NCBI GenBank assembly: GCA_035939775.1
Contig: DASZFO010000059.1
Location: forward strand, 1 to 38,670
Length of the DNA stretch: 38,670 nt
Direction of reading: 5' to 3'
Source: Pirellulales bacterium
GTDB lineage: Bacteria; Planctomycetota; Planctomycetia; Pirellulales; DATAWG01
Each line of letters opens with the position of its first letter. Position 1 is the stretch's first letter. Position numbers and translations under genes: made by a program. Positions 13,942 through 22,811 of this stretch are shown here, one piece after another. A model generated the notes under the pieces. The model saw only the letters and a program-made list of their open reading frames with translations, did no database searches and was not told the DNA's origin.

Positions 13942-15591
13942 ATGAGCCGCTCGGCAGCCGGGGCGGTCGTTTCCGAGGCCAATGCTGTGGCCGGAACAAA
14001 GCGTCCCCAGGATTCGCGGCAAACTCTGTCAGATCGGCGCCGAGAGAGAAATCGCTCTCGGCCTCCGGAACCGAAGCCGGCCCAATTGAAGGGATGCCTT
14101 CCTTTGTCGGCAGAAGATCGCCGTCGCGTCGCCGCCGACAAGCGGCGACCCGTGCGATCGGAAAGTCAGCGAACCCAGCCGGTTCGCAAGCCTTCTCGCC
14201 AGAACGCTCCTCACGAGCATCGTCATGGTTCGCGCGATAAGGCATCGCCCCTCGTCGCTCTCGATGGAGTCAGCCGGTTGGCGGCGCCTTCCGCGACCAA
14301 CGGAACGCGACGCGGCGATCCAGCGGCGCCTCCGCCCGTCTGGCAGGTCGTCGAGGCCCGAGCCGGCGATCATCCCAGCATTTACCAGTGGCTATTGGCC
14401 GTCTTTCATGCTCCCACGCGCGAGGAGTTTCACGCCGAGCAGGACGATCCGACGTATGAGCCGGTCAATCGCTTGCTCGTGAAGCGAGGCTCGCGGATCG
14501 TCTCCCATGCGCAGCTCATTGACCGAACGATGCTCTTCGGTTCGTTGCGGTTGCCGATCGACCAGGTGGCGTGGCTGGGCACGCTGCCGGAGTTTCGCCG
14601 GCAAGGGGCGGCCACCGCCTTGCTGGAAGCCGTGGATGCTAAGATGCGCCGCGACGGCGCAGTGCTTGGTTTGCTGCGCACGCGGGTGCCGCACTTTTTT
14701 CATCGGGCGGGCTGGGCGGTCTGCGGGCGACATTGTTTCTCCCAAGCCAAGGCCCGAGATATCTTGGCCCGCTATTGGGCGGAGCCGGCCCTGCGCCGCG
14801 ATCCGCTCAATCTGCGCCTTTGGCGTCACTTCGAGTTGCCGGCCTTGATGCGAATCTACGCACAGAACACGAGCGAGGCATTTGGTCCGCTGGCGCGCGG
14901 CGAGACCTATTGGCGATGGTTGATCTCTCGAGGGGCGTTCGATCATATCATCATCGCGCTGGCTGGACCCGACCGGCTGGATTTGAACGAAGCGGGGGCG
15001 CCGATCGTCGGTTATGCGGTCGTTCGACAGGAGCGGGTCGTTGAACTGCTCACGAACCCGGCCTATCCGACGGCCGGCGTTCAGCTTCTTGCCAGGGCCT
15101 GCTCCGATGCGATCGAACGTCGCGGCAACGAGATCGTGCTCGAAGCGCCACCATGCGATCCGCTCCATCGATTCATGACCTCCGCCGGCGGCGAGTTTCG
15201 TCATCATGAATCCGACGATCAAGAAGTATTCATGATCAAACTTCTCGATCCGGCAGGTTTTCTCAACGGCTTGTCCGGGCTTTTGGACGCGCGCTCCCGA
15301 GCGGCTGGCGTTCCGCGGAATTGCGAGTTGGGCCTGCTGGCCGGCGCGGATAAGTTCTTGTTTACGATGAGTCGAAACGGGCTGAAAATCGTGCGCGGTC
15401 GGCTGGGGAGGAGCCACGTGGCTTGCTCGGGCTCCGAATTCACGCGTTTGCTGCTGGGGCATGACTCTCCGGAGGAGTCCGCCGCGCAAGGGCGATTGAC
15501 CGCCTCGACCCAATTGGCGCTCGAATTGGCTGGGATTCTGTTCCCGCGTCTCCCAACGTGGCGACCGCTTTTGGACGATCTGACCATATAA
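13942..15591 (+). CDS. Eis-like GNAT acetyltransferase with disordered basic N-terminus
   Basis: A 549-residue protein. Residues 1 to about 130 are arginine/proline/serine-rich and look disordered. The first GNAT domain (about 132-280) carries WLGTLPEFRRQGAATALLEAV, where the RxxGxA loop binds acetyl-CoA. A second degenerate GNAT-like part follows, and the last ~110 residues (from CELGLLAGADKFLFTMSR) resemble the SCP2-like C-terminal domain of Eis proteins. Eis enzymes acetylate amines, including aminoglycosides; here the substrate is unknown. ATG 13942 has AAGGGA seven bases upstream. The long basic extension is unusual for Eis; the first 130 residues could be partly untranslated if a later start is used, although no better one is visible. 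Confidence 0.75.
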   Translation: MSRSAAGAVVSEANAVAGTKRPQDSRQTLSDRRRERNRSRPPEPKPAQLKGCLPLSAEDRRRVAADKRRPVRSESQRTQPVRKPSRQNAPHEHRHGSRDKASPLVALDGVSRLAAPSATNGTRRGDPAAPPPVWQVVEARAGDHPSIYQWLLAVFHAPTREEFHAEQDDPTYEPVNRLLVKRGSRIVSHAQLIDRTMLFGSLRLPIDQVAWLGTLPEFRRQGAATALLEAVDAKMRRDGAVLGLLRTRVPHFFHRAGWAVCGRHCFSQAKARDILARYWAEPALRRDPLNLRLWRHFELPALMRIYAQNTSEAFGPLARGETYWRWLISRGAFDHIIIALAGPDRLDLNEAGAPIVGYAVVRQERVVELLTNPAYPTAGVQLLARACSDAIERRGNEIVLEAPPCDPLHRFMTSAGGEFRHHESDDQEVFMIKLLDPAGFLNGLSGLLDARSRAAGVPRNCELGLLAGADKFLFTMSRNGLKIVRGRLGRSHVACSGSEFTRLLLGHDSPEESAAQGRLTASTQLALELAGILFPRLPTWRPLLDDLTI

Positions 15592-15818
15592 GCCATTATA
15601 TCTATGGCAATTTTGTCGCTTAATAAAAAAAGTTCTTGCGTTGGCCGAAGAGAGCGTTACAATGCCGATAACCCTCATGGCTGGGTGCAAGCACCGCTAC
15701 TAGGAACTTGATCGGGGACTGTCTTGCATCGTTTGCTTTGAGTTGCTGCCTGCTATTGTCGGGGTCGGCCGGTTAACAAGACTCGACACCAAGGATTAAA
15801 TGGGTAGGAGGGCTGCTC

Positions 15819-16652
15819 GTGAAACGTCTACCAACCTATCTCGCGCCGATGGCGTGGGCCAAACCTTTGGCGCTCGTGCTGTTCGGTGCGGCGGTGTGCG
15901 TATTGGCGCAATCGCCTGCGATGGCCGCAGCGCCCCTTTTGGCGGGCGGGAGTGTTGTCAAACCGGCAGTTTCTCCGGGCTTTGGTTCGCCTTACACGGT
16001 GGAGCCGGCCGGTCAGCCCGTGCCTGCAAATTTCTCGAAGCTGGTTGTCACCACTCAGTTTCCTTATCTGTTCACCGCCACGCAAAACGGCGCTTTCAGT
16101 GGATCGGTAACGAGCAGCATCTGGCAGGATCCGACCACATCGAATCTGGCGTTCAGCTACAGTTTCAATAATTTGCAGACGTCTCTTTATGGCGGTCCCG
16201 CCGGTACCGATATCGTGCGAGTTACGCTCGACGATTCGACGCATCCGTGGTTTGGATTCAACATAACAGACTCCGGCGTCGGCACGCCCACTATCGGTCA
16301 CTCCACCCCGCAGGGATCGATCTCATGGAATGATGGCGATCCGTTTGCTCTCGACCGCGACGCCACGTTCCAGAATCCGGACGTGCAATTTCGCGTTTTG
16401 GGTTTAGGCACGGCACTGCTCTCGGCGACGAGCGATGCTTCGGCCAACATTTGGTTCGCGACCAGCGCGAAAAACGCGTCGATCACCAACGTCGGATTTC
16501 TTGACGGTGGCAATACGGGCAGCGCCAAAGCGTATGCGCCGGGTCCGGGCAATGTCCTCATCATCCCGAGTCCCGAGCCGGCATCTTGGGTTTTGATGGC
16601 CATTGGCGGCATCGGGCTCTTTATGATTCGCCGACGCCGCCGTGGCAATTGA
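15819..16652 (+). CDS. PEP-CTERM sorting domain protein
   Basis: A 277-residue exported protein. It has a signal peptide (LALVLFGAAVCVLAQSPAMAA), a beta-rich body with no known catalytic motif, and a C-terminal sorting signal: SPEPASWVLMAIGGIGLF followed by the basic stop-transfer IRRRRRGN. PEP-CTERM proteins are processed by exosortase and tied to extracellular polysaccharide or biofilm matrix. The start is GTG 15819, fixed by a strong AGGAGG eight bases upstream. A 227-bp leader separates it from the previous gene; it contains GC-rich inverted segments but no riboswitch class I can name. A clear terminator follows. Confidence 0.88.
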   Translation: MKRLPTYLAPMAWAKPLALVLFGAAVCVLAQSPAMAAAPLLAGGSVVKPAVSPGFGSPYTVEPAGQPVPANFSKLVVTTQFPYLFTATQNGAFSGSVTSSIWQDPTTSNLAFSYSFNNLQTSLYGGPAGTDIVRVTLDDSTHPWFGFNITDSGVGTPTIGHSTPQGSISWNDGDPFALDRDATFQNPDVQFRVLGLGTALLSATSDASANIWFATSAKNASITNVGFLDGGNTGSAKAYAPGPGNVLIIPSPEPASWVLMAIGGIGLFMIRRRRRGN

Positions 16653-16692
16653 CGGTTCCGCTTGCCCATCGCTAGCGATAGTCAGCAATACG

Positions 16693-16716
16693 AAAGACCG
16701 CCTCAGGGCGGTTTTT
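16693..16716 (+). terminator. Rho-independent terminator of the PEP-CTERM gene
   Basis: A 6-bp GC-rich stem (accgcc/ggcggt, 16697-16702 with 16707-16712) with loop tcag is followed by TTTTT and preceded by AAA. It lies 40 bases after the stop codon of the PEP-CTERM gene. Confidence 0.85.
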
Positions 16717-16883
16717 GCTTGCGCGGCAGGAGTCCGGCCGACGGACGCTCAGAAGATAGGCGGCGTCATGCTGACGACCCGCAAATCCGCGCACTTTCGC
16801 TAGCTTGACACTCTCCGTGGCCGCATTTAGTATGAAATCATCCCGTCGTGCCGTAAGTTCAAGGCGCCAAAGGTCGCTCGATC

Positions 16884-18245
16884 ATGGAATATATCGTGCC
16901 CGGAATCTGTGGGTTGCTGCTCATCCTCGGGCTGGTGGCGATCGTCATGAGCCGGTCGAACTGGCGGATTCCGCAGATCGTTCTTTCGGCGTTCATCTTG
17001 ATTTTTTCGCTAGCGTTCTTTTACTTGGCGGCCCGAACCCTAAAGACGCACGAGAATTGGGAACGGGAGATCAAGCAGTTTCAGGACGGCATCGCGCGGG
17101 CCCAAAACGGGGATCCGACGAAAGGCGAGCTGGGAATTCTTCAACTGACGAACGATCGAAATCAGTTAAAGCAGCAAGTCGCCGAGGCGATGGCCGAGCG
17201 CGGCCGGATGTGGCCCGATGCGCTCAAGGACAAAGTCAATCCGGCGGACGGCACGCTCGTCGCCTCGTTTGAGCAGCCTCCACCAGGATTGGAGCCAAAG
17301 GCGATCGTTTTTGTGTTCGAGCAAAACGACAAGGAAAAGGGTGGCCAGTATCTCGGCGAGTTTAGCGTCGTCAAGGTGGAGGGCAAGCAAGTGACCGCGG
17401 CGCCCGCCAGCACGTTGGTGCAGCGCGAGCTAAACCTGATCGCCGCCAGCAAGGGTCCCTGGGTGTTCTATGAGATCATGCCGATCGACAGCCACTCGCT
17501 GTTCGCCGAAACCGACCCCAGTGCATTGAAGGGCCTGTTGCCCGATCGCGATGTTCCCGCAGCCGAGCGCGATGAATACGCGCGTGACGGCAAGCCGGCG
17601 AAAGAGGGTGACCCGACGGATCGCGTTTCAGTGCTGGTGAAATTCACGAAGGCCTGGCCTGAGAATGCCGCCGCGCCGGCAGCGCCGGCCGACAACGCCG
17701 CGGGAAATGCGGCCGCCGCGCCGAAGGCCGCGGTCGCCGAACCGTCGTTCAGGCCGGGCGACGTGGCCTACTTCGATCCCGATGCGGCCAAGGATTTGGT
17801 GGAAAACAAGAAAGTTGCCGAATACGACACGAGCGATCCGGCGAAGGCGCGGATTTACGTCCGCCCGCTGCGCGATTATGCTCGGCTGTTCCGCGAGACG
17901 TATCGGCGGCGCAACGAGTTGTTCGCACTGTTGGCAGAAACCAAAGGCCAGGCCGACCGCGTGGCCACCGCCGTGGGACAAGTGCAAGACGACATCAAGG
18001 CCGCAGAAGCTGACAAGGAGGGCCTGTCAAAGGATCTGGCGAAGTTCAAATCCGAACTTGACGCGGTCGTGGCGTATCAGCAATCGCTGGAGGCCAAGCT
18101 GGCCAAAACCCGCGCCACGCTGTCCGAACTGTTCCGCTCGAATCTTCAATTGAGCGCCCAATTGGCCGATGCCGAGAAGAAAGCTGCCGAGGCGATCCAC
18201 CGCCAAGCGCCTCCCGCCGAAGCCAGCGCTAGCCTCGGCCGCTGA
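16884..18245 (+). CDS. Uncharacterised membrane-anchored coiled-coil protein
   Basis: A 453-residue protein with two N-terminal membrane helices (about 5-22 and 30-49), then a coiled coil (about 60-105), a globular middle and an Ala/Pro linker (about 255-290). A long C-terminal coiled coil (about 345-440) contains QVQDDIKAAEADKEGLSKDL. The middle includes AIVFVFEQNDKEKGGQYLGEF. I do not recognise a characterised family; similar proteins are, to my knowledge, restricted to Planctomycetota. The large region after the helices could be periplasmic or cytoplasmic. ATG 16884 directly precedes the hydrophobic helix. The gene stands alone and converges on the prepilin peptidase gene, with 53 bp between stops. 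Confidence 0.75.
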   Translation: MEYIVPGICGLLLILGLVAIVMSRSNWRIPQIVLSAFILIFSLAFFYLAARTLKTHENWEREIKQFQDGIARAQNGDPTKGELGILQLTNDRNQLKQQVAEAMAERGRMWPDALKDKVNPADGTLVASFEQPPPGLEPKAIVFVFEQNDKEKGGQYLGEFSVVKVEGKQVTAAPASTLVQRELNLIAASKGPWVFYEIMPIDSHSLFAETDPSALKGLLPDRDVPAAERDEYARDGKPAKEGDPTDRVSVLVKFTKAWPENAAAPAAPADNAAGNAAAAPKAAVAEPSFRPGDVAYFDPDAAKDLVENKKVAEYDTSDPAKARIYVRPLRDYARLFRETYRRRNELFALLAETKGQADRVATAVGQVQDDIKAAEADKEGLSKDLAKFKSELDAVVAYQQSLEAKLAKTRATLSELFRSNLQLSAQLADAEKKAAEAIHRQAPPAEASASLGR

Positions 18246-18298
18246 ACGGCCTTGGCCGCTGAACAGAGTTCAGAAACCAGCGGTCACAGATTAAAAGA

Positions 18299-19204
18299 TT
18301 AGTTGCCAGGGGCCAGGGGAATAGACGGGGGGAAAAAGCGCGCGGCTAGGATCCAAGCCAGTCCGCCAATCAGCACAAACGTGCTCCAGCCGAGGCGCGC
18401 GACCGAGCGCTGGGGTTTTTTGAGCCTTCGAGCGGCGATCAGCGCGATGCCTGCGAACATTCCCACGGCGATCGCCGCGGCCCAGCCGAGAATCGCGCCG
18501 GTGCAGGCTAGAGATAGTGAGGCAACCGGGCCGCCGTCGTTGTCGGCGCTTCGGTAATCCCTTCGCAAGGCCATTGCATTGGCCACTACGGCCAGGATAT
18601 GCCCGGTTGCCCATCCGGCGATCGACCCGGCGGCGGCAATCGCCAAACCTCGCCAAGCCGGGCCTTCCTGCCGTGCCGCTGGGAAAACCCCCGCCGCAAT
18701 CAGGCCCACAAGGGTCGCAGCCCAAAAGACTCTTCGAGGCGCCCGTGCGCCGTCGAGTTCGATGAGCGCAGCACAGAACAGCGTGCAGAGCAGCCACAGA
18801 TCGCCGGCATAGCGAATCACGATGTCGAATCCGGTGGGCATTGCCGCGGATCGCTCGGGATTCGCTGGCAGAGCAATCCGCGGCCGAACGTTCGCGGCAA
18901 ACACCGCCACGAACAAAATCGCCGTTGCCAGCTCCACCAGTGGATAACGCGGGGAGATCTTCGCGCGGCAATCGTAGCATCGGCCCCCGAGGATCAGCCA
19001 GCTCACGATCGGCAGATTGTGATACCAGCGAATCGGATGTCCGCAAGCGGGGCAGCACGATCCCGGATGCGCGATGCTTCGTCCCGCCGGCAGTCGATAA
19101 GCGACGACATTCAAGAAGCTCCCAACAACGCCGCCAAGCGCAAACAGCCAGGCGACGAGAATCCAATCGAGGCGGACGATCCAGTCGATTATCGGGTCCA
19201 TCAT
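18299..19204 (-). CDS. pilD: Prepilin peptidase family (A24) protein, protease motif degenerate
   Basis: A 301-residue membrane protein with about seven to eight helices. The N-terminal part has GSFLNVVAYRLP (28-39), the zinc tetracysteine pair Cys51-x2-Cys54 and Cys76-x2-Cys79, and SPRYPLVELAT (84-94), all standard for PilD-type enzymes. In the protease half, acidic residues occur at ALIELDG (146-152), but the second catalytic 'GxGD' is not seen. The aligned place before GAILGW reads GGPVASLSLACT, with Ala instead of Asp. The methyltransferase half looks intact, so it may be an altered or inactive peptidase. Pilin genes are not nearby. It follows the UbiD gene by 18 bp and is probably co-transcribed. 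The last codons carry two GCCAGGG heptamers. Confidence 0.82.
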   Translation of the reverse strand: MMDPIIDWIVRLDWILVAWLFALGGVVGSFLNVVAYRLPAGRSIAHPGSCCPACGHPIRWYHNLPIVSWLILGGRCYDCRAKISPRYPLVELATAILFVAVFAANVRPRIALPANPERSAAMPTGFDIVIRYAGDLWLLCTLFCAALIELDGARAPRRVFWAATLVGLIAAGVFPAARQEGPAWRGLAIAAAGSIAGWATGHILAVVANAMALRRDYRSADNDGGPVASLSLACTGAILGWAAAIAVGMFAGIALIAARRLKKPQRSVARLGWSTFVLIGGLAWILAARFFPPSIPLAPGN

Positions 19205-19222
19205 TGCGAACGGGGTCTTTTC

Positions 19223-21088
19223 CTAGATGATGCCGTGAAAAGGTCCGCCCGGCGCGGCCAACGCATCCACGCGGCGGCTGATGGCCGGGTCCTCCACGAG
19301 CGGCGGGGCGTGGTGCGGTTTCATCCGGGCATCGATCACGAGCGAACCGCGGCAGCCCCAGTGCTTGCGATCGATGAACTCGCCGATGCCGTGAACATCG
19401 GCCGCCGGATCGCTCCGCGTGAAGGTCACCCACAGGAAATTGCCGAGCGACGCGGCGGCGAAGTCGCTGTCGTCCACGATTACGACCAACGGAAATCGAC
19501 TGATCGCGTCCTCGCAAGTATACGCCGAGCAGAACCGCTCGATTGCGGAATCTGTCACGCCGGCTTCGGAAAAACGGGGGCCTTCAATCGCCAACACGCC
19601 GGGCAAACAGAGCCGCGGATTGCGGAAGCCGCGCTCGTCGCCGCTTCCCGAGCCGATCCCGCTCGGTAGCCGCAGATCGCTGGGGATTTCCGCCGGCAGC
19701 TCGCGAACGGGCTTCCCCACAACTGCGATAACCAGCTTCGAACCCTCGTTCAGCGCGCCGCCCGAATAGTCGAGCGTGTCGATCGTCGTACAGGTCTGAA
19801 AGTGCAGGTCGCGCCGCCAATCGACGCGGGCCAGCATGTGTTGCAGGAACCGATCGATTTGATGAACGCCCAAGCTCGGATCGTCGTCGCCGTTGGCGAT
19901 CCAAAGATACTTAGCCAGCGACATCTGCCCTTGGCCGAGGATGGCATTGGCTTGCGTCAGCAGTTCCTGCGGCCGAGCGCGCTCGCCATAGGGCACATAC
20001 CGCTCGCTGCCAATCGCCAAGAGCAGGGGATGAACGCCCGCCGCGTCCACCGCGTGCACGGCGCGCAGGCCTGGAACCAGGCTCGGCACGATCGGGCCGG
20101 TGAGTTCGTGAATGAACTTGCCAAAGACCGTGTCCTCTTGGGGCGGACGACCAACCACCGTAAACGGCCAAATCGGATTCGGCCGATGATAGACCCGTTC
20201 GACCCGGAGCACCGGAAAATCGTGTGCAAGGCAGTAGTAGCCGAGATGGTCGCCGAACGGTCCCTCTGGCAATTGCCGGTCGGGATCGACCGTGCCGACG
20301 ATGCAAAAATCGGCCTCTGCGTAGATCGGCAGTCCGTTTGGCTGGCGGACCATCGGAACGCGCCCCCCACTGAGCACGCCCGCAAACGACAGCTCGGAGA
20401 CTCCCTCGGGCAGCGGCATCACGGCGGCGACCGTTAGGGCCGGCGCACCGCCGACGAACACGTTCACGCGCAGCGGCTCGCCGCGCCGAATTGCCGCGGC
20501 ATGGTGCACACCGATGCCGCGATGAATCTGATAGTGCAGCCCGACTTCGGCGCCTCCGCGGTATTGCCCGCCGGAAAGTTGCACCCGATACATGCCGAGA
20601 TTCGAGCGTTTGAAGCCGGGTTGCTCGGCATCTTCGGTGTAAACCAGCGGCAGCGTGATGAATGCTCCGCCATCGTCAGGCCAGGACTTTTGCTGCGGCA
20701 ACTGGTCGATGGTCGATTCATGAGCAAGAACCGGCCCCTGCGACGCAAATCGCGGGAGCATCTTCGTCGCGGCCCAGGGGGCCGTGAAGTACCGCAACGG
20801 ATGCCGCAGTCCGCGCGCCGGATCGAGCTTGAGTTCAATCAACCGCCGCACGTCGTCGAGCGTGTCGCGGAACAGGTAGTGCATCCGCTCGATCGTGCCG
20901 AACAGATTCGAGACCATCGGGAACCGGCAGCCCTTGACGCGAGCGAAATAAATCGCCGGTCCACCGGCGCGATACACGCGCCGCTGGATCTCGGCTGCCT
21001 CGAGGCACGGGTCGATTTCCGCATCGATCCGCACCAATTGCTTGGCGCCGGCCAGATCGTCGATACATTCTCGGAGGTTGCGATGCAA
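19223..21088 (-). CDS. ubiD: UbiD family decarboxylase
   Basis: A 621-residue prenylated-FMN-dependent (de)carboxylase. Family motifs are SNLGMYRVQ (162-170, with Arg168 at the place of the active-site Arg), HYQIHRGIG (185-193) and LPEGPFGDHLGYY (273-285), whose Glu275 and Asp280 match the catalytic acid pair. It is longer than E. coli UbiD (about 500), chiefly in the C-terminal half. A partner flavin prenyltransferase (UbiX) is not in the window. The substrate could be a quinone precursor or another aromatic or unsaturated acid. The chosen start is TTG 21088, because the conserved RNLRECIDDL N-terminus begins there. It has no Shine-Dalgarno but is preceded immediately by seven heptamer repeats. 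Confidence 0.88.
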   Translation of the reverse strand: MHRNLRECIDDLAGAKQLVRIDAEIDPCLEAAEIQRRVYRAGGPAIYFARVKGCRFPMVSNLFGTIERMHYLFRDTLDDVRRLIELKLDPARGLRHPLRYFTAPWAATKMLPRFASQGPVLAHESTIDQLPQQKSWPDDGGAFITLPLVYTEDAEQPGFKRSNLGMYRVQLSGGQYRGGAEVGLHYQIHRGIGVHHAAAIRRGEPLRVNVFVGGAPALTVAAVMPLPEGVSELSFAGVLSGGRVPMVRQPNGLPIYAEADFCIVGTVDPDRQLPEGPFGDHLGYYCLAHDFPVLRVERVYHRPNPIWPFTVVGRPPQEDTVFGKFIHELTGPIVPSLVPGLRAVHAVDAAGVHPLLLAIGSERYVPYGERARPQELLTQANAILGQGQMSLAKYLWIANGDDDPSLGVHQIDRFLQHMLARVDWRRDLHFQTCTTIDTLDYSGGALNEGSKLVIAVVGKPVRELPAEIPSDLRLPSGIGSGSGDERGFRNPRLCLPGVLAIEGPRFSEAGVTDSAIERFCSAYTCEDAISRFPLVVIVDDSDFAAASLGNFLWVTFTRSDPAADVHGIGEFIDRKHWGCRGSLVIDARMKPHHAPPLVEDPAISRRVDALAAPGGPFHGII

Positions 21089-21137
21089 GGCAGGGGTCGG
21101 AGATCAGAGGTCGGAGGACGGAGATCGGAAGTCGGTG
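21089..21137 (-). repeat. Heptamer tandem repeat (7 units) directly before the UbiD start
   Basis: Seven contiguous 7-mers on the plus strand fit RTCRGAG: ggcaggg, gtcggag, atcagag, gtcggag, gacggag, atcggaa, gtcggtg. The array ends at the base next to the UbiD TTG start codon. In the sense direction of ubiD the leader is therefore a CTCCGAC-type pyrimidine-rich array with no Shine-Dalgarno. Confidence 0.8.
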
Positions 21138-21318
21138 AATCCGCAAGCGGTCGGGTCCATCAAGCGGTTCGCTGACGCACGTGGGACGAAACTGGCGATG
21201 CGGGCCCCTCGAAATCATAGCCGCTCCGGCTACAATGTGGCAGGCGTCGCGGTTTCACCAATCTCGTAACCGACTTCGATCCCGGCCGTTCACCGTCGTC
21301 GCGCGCCGCTCTCGTTTT

Positions 21319-21346
21319 CCCGAGTCCCGAACCCCGAGACCCGAGC
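21319..21346 (+). repeat. Heptamer tandem repeat (4 units) before the pepA start
   Basis: Four contiguous 7-mers, cccgagt, cccgaac, cccgaga, cccgagc, end eight bases before the ATG at 21355. There is no Shine-Dalgarno between. The array faces that of ubiD about 180 bp away, but the unit sequence differs. Confidence 0.8.
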
Positions 21347-21354
21347 CCCCAACT

Positions 21355-22809
21355 ATGAATCGCATCGACACACCTCTTCCCACCACCGACGCCGATGCCA
21401 TTGTCGTCGGTGTTTTTTCGGGCGAAGCCCTGAGCGGCTCGTCCGCCGAAGCTGATCGCGCGACGGGCGGCCTTTTGGCCAAGCTCATCGAGCGAAAGGA
21501 GATCACCGGCAAGAAATTCGAGACCGTCGCCTTGCTAGCGCCATCGGGCGTCGCTGCGGGGCAAATCCTCGTCGTCGGCTTGGGCGAACGGGCGAGTTAC
21601 GACGCCGGCACGGCCTATCGCGCCGCGGCGGCGGCCGCGAAGGCGCTCGCCGGCAAGCCGCGCGGCCGCGTCGCCTACTTTCTCGACGCCGGCGGTTCTC
21701 CCGCCCTGAACGAGGCCGCCGTCGCTGGTGCGATCGTGGGCTGCCAGGGTCAAGACCTTTATCGAGCCGAAAAGAAGCGGAACCCGCCAAAGGAGGTCCT
21801 CTGGTCCGGCGGCGATCCGGCCGCGATCGAGCGCGGTCGCATCATCGGCGATTGCGTGAACCTAACTCGCCGGCTGGTGAACGAACCGCCGCAGGATATG
21901 TACCCCGCCTCGTTTGCAGCCAAGGCCGAGGAGGTGGCCAAACAATATGGAATCAAGGCCGAGATTTGGGATCAAGCACGGCTCGAAAAGGAGCGGTGCG
22001 GATCGCTGCTGGCGGTCGCCAAGGGATCGAATCGTGAGCCCCGGCTGGTGATCCTCCGCTATCAAGGGGCCGAGCCAAACAAACCGCTGTTGGCGCTCGT
22101 CGGTAAAGGAGTGACCTTCGATTCCGGCGGCCTGTCGCTCAAGCCGTCCGATTCGATGCTAACGATGAAGTGCGACATGTCGGGCGCCGCCACCGTGCTC
22201 GGGGCGATGCAGGCGATCGCCCAACTCAAGCTGCCCGTGAATGTGGTCGGCTTGATGGGCTTGGTCGAGAACATGACCGGACCGGCAGCCTATAAGCTCG
22301 GCGACGTGCTCACCGCCCGTAACGGCAAAACGATCGAGGTCCACAACACCGACGCCGAGGGGCGGCTGGTGCTGGCCGACGTGCTCTGCGTCGCGGTCGA
22401 AACCGGCGCGGCGAAGATCATCGACCTGGCGACGCTCACCGGCGCCTGCGTCGTGGCCTTAGGAACCGACGTGGCGGGGCTGATGACCAACGATCAGGCT
22501 TGGTGCGAAGCAGTCGCCGCGGCGGCCCGCGCCGTCGGCGATCCGGCCTGGCAATTGCCGATGTTTCCTGAGTACGACGAGCAGATTCAGGGTGAAGTGG
22601 CCGACATCAAGAACGTGGGCGAAGGGCGCTGGGGAGGCGCAATCACGGCCGCCAAATTCCTCGAGCAGTTCGTGGATAAGAAACCCTGGACCCACATCGA
22701 CATCGCCGGCCCGGCCTTCCTTGAAAAACCCAAACCCTGGCTCGACGCCGGCGCCAGCGGCGCCTTCGTCCGCACGCTGATCGAAGTTGCCCGAGGATGG
22801 AAAGGTTGA
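21355..22809 (+). CDS. pepA: Leucyl aminopeptidase (M17, PepA)
   Basis: A 484-residue cytosolic two-metal aminopeptidase that removes N-terminal residues from peptides. The C-terminal catalytic domain shows VGKGVTFDSGGLSLKP (249-264; Lys251 and Asp256 as metal ligands, Lys263), MKCDMSGAAT with Asp274, and the family signature NTDAEGRL (331-338; Asp333, Glu335, Arg337). The N-terminal macro-like domain is present and of normal length. ATG 21355 was chosen at the conserved N-terminus and not the longer open frame from 21181, which covers the repeat array. Its stop codon is two bases before the start of the LarA-like gene, so the two are very likely one transcript. Confidence 0.93.
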   Translation: MNRIDTPLPTTDADAIVVGVFSGEALSGSSAEADRATGGLLAKLIERKEITGKKFETVALLAPSGVAAGQILVVGLGERASYDAGTAYRAAAAAAKALAGKPRGRVAYFLDAGGSPALNEAAVAGAIVGCQGQDLYRAEKKRNPPKEVLWSGGDPAAIERGRIIGDCVNLTRRLVNEPPQDMYPASFAAKAEEVAKQYGIKAEIWDQARLEKERCGSLLAVAKGSNREPRLVILRYQGAEPNKPLLALVGKGVTFDSGGLSLKPSDSMLTMKCDMSGAATVLGAMQAIAQLKLPVNVVGLMGLVENMTGPAAYKLGDVLTARNGKTIEVHNTDAEGRLVLADVLCVAVETGAAKIIDLATLTGACVVALGTDVAGLMTNDQAWCEAVAAAARAVGDPAWQLPMFPEYDEQIQGEVADIKNVGEGRWGGAITAAKFLEQFVDKKPWTHIDIAGPAFLEKPKPWLDAGASGAFVRTLIEVARGWKG

Positions 22810-22811
22810 CG

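Noticed and set aside
14392-15690. 432-residue minus-strand frame opposite the acetyltransferase
   Set aside because: Shadow of a GC-rich gene; the plus strand has GNAT and SCP2-like features and a ribosome binding site.
15592-15818. Riboswitch or c-di-GMP aptamer in the PEP-CTERM leader
   Set aside because: The leader is long and has some pairing potential, but I could not match the conserved core of any riboswitch class.
18291-19517. 408-residue minus-strand frame over the prepilin peptidase
   Set aside because: Arginine-rich, with no motif, and in another frame of the same strand as a gene with clear membrane helices and cysteine pairs.
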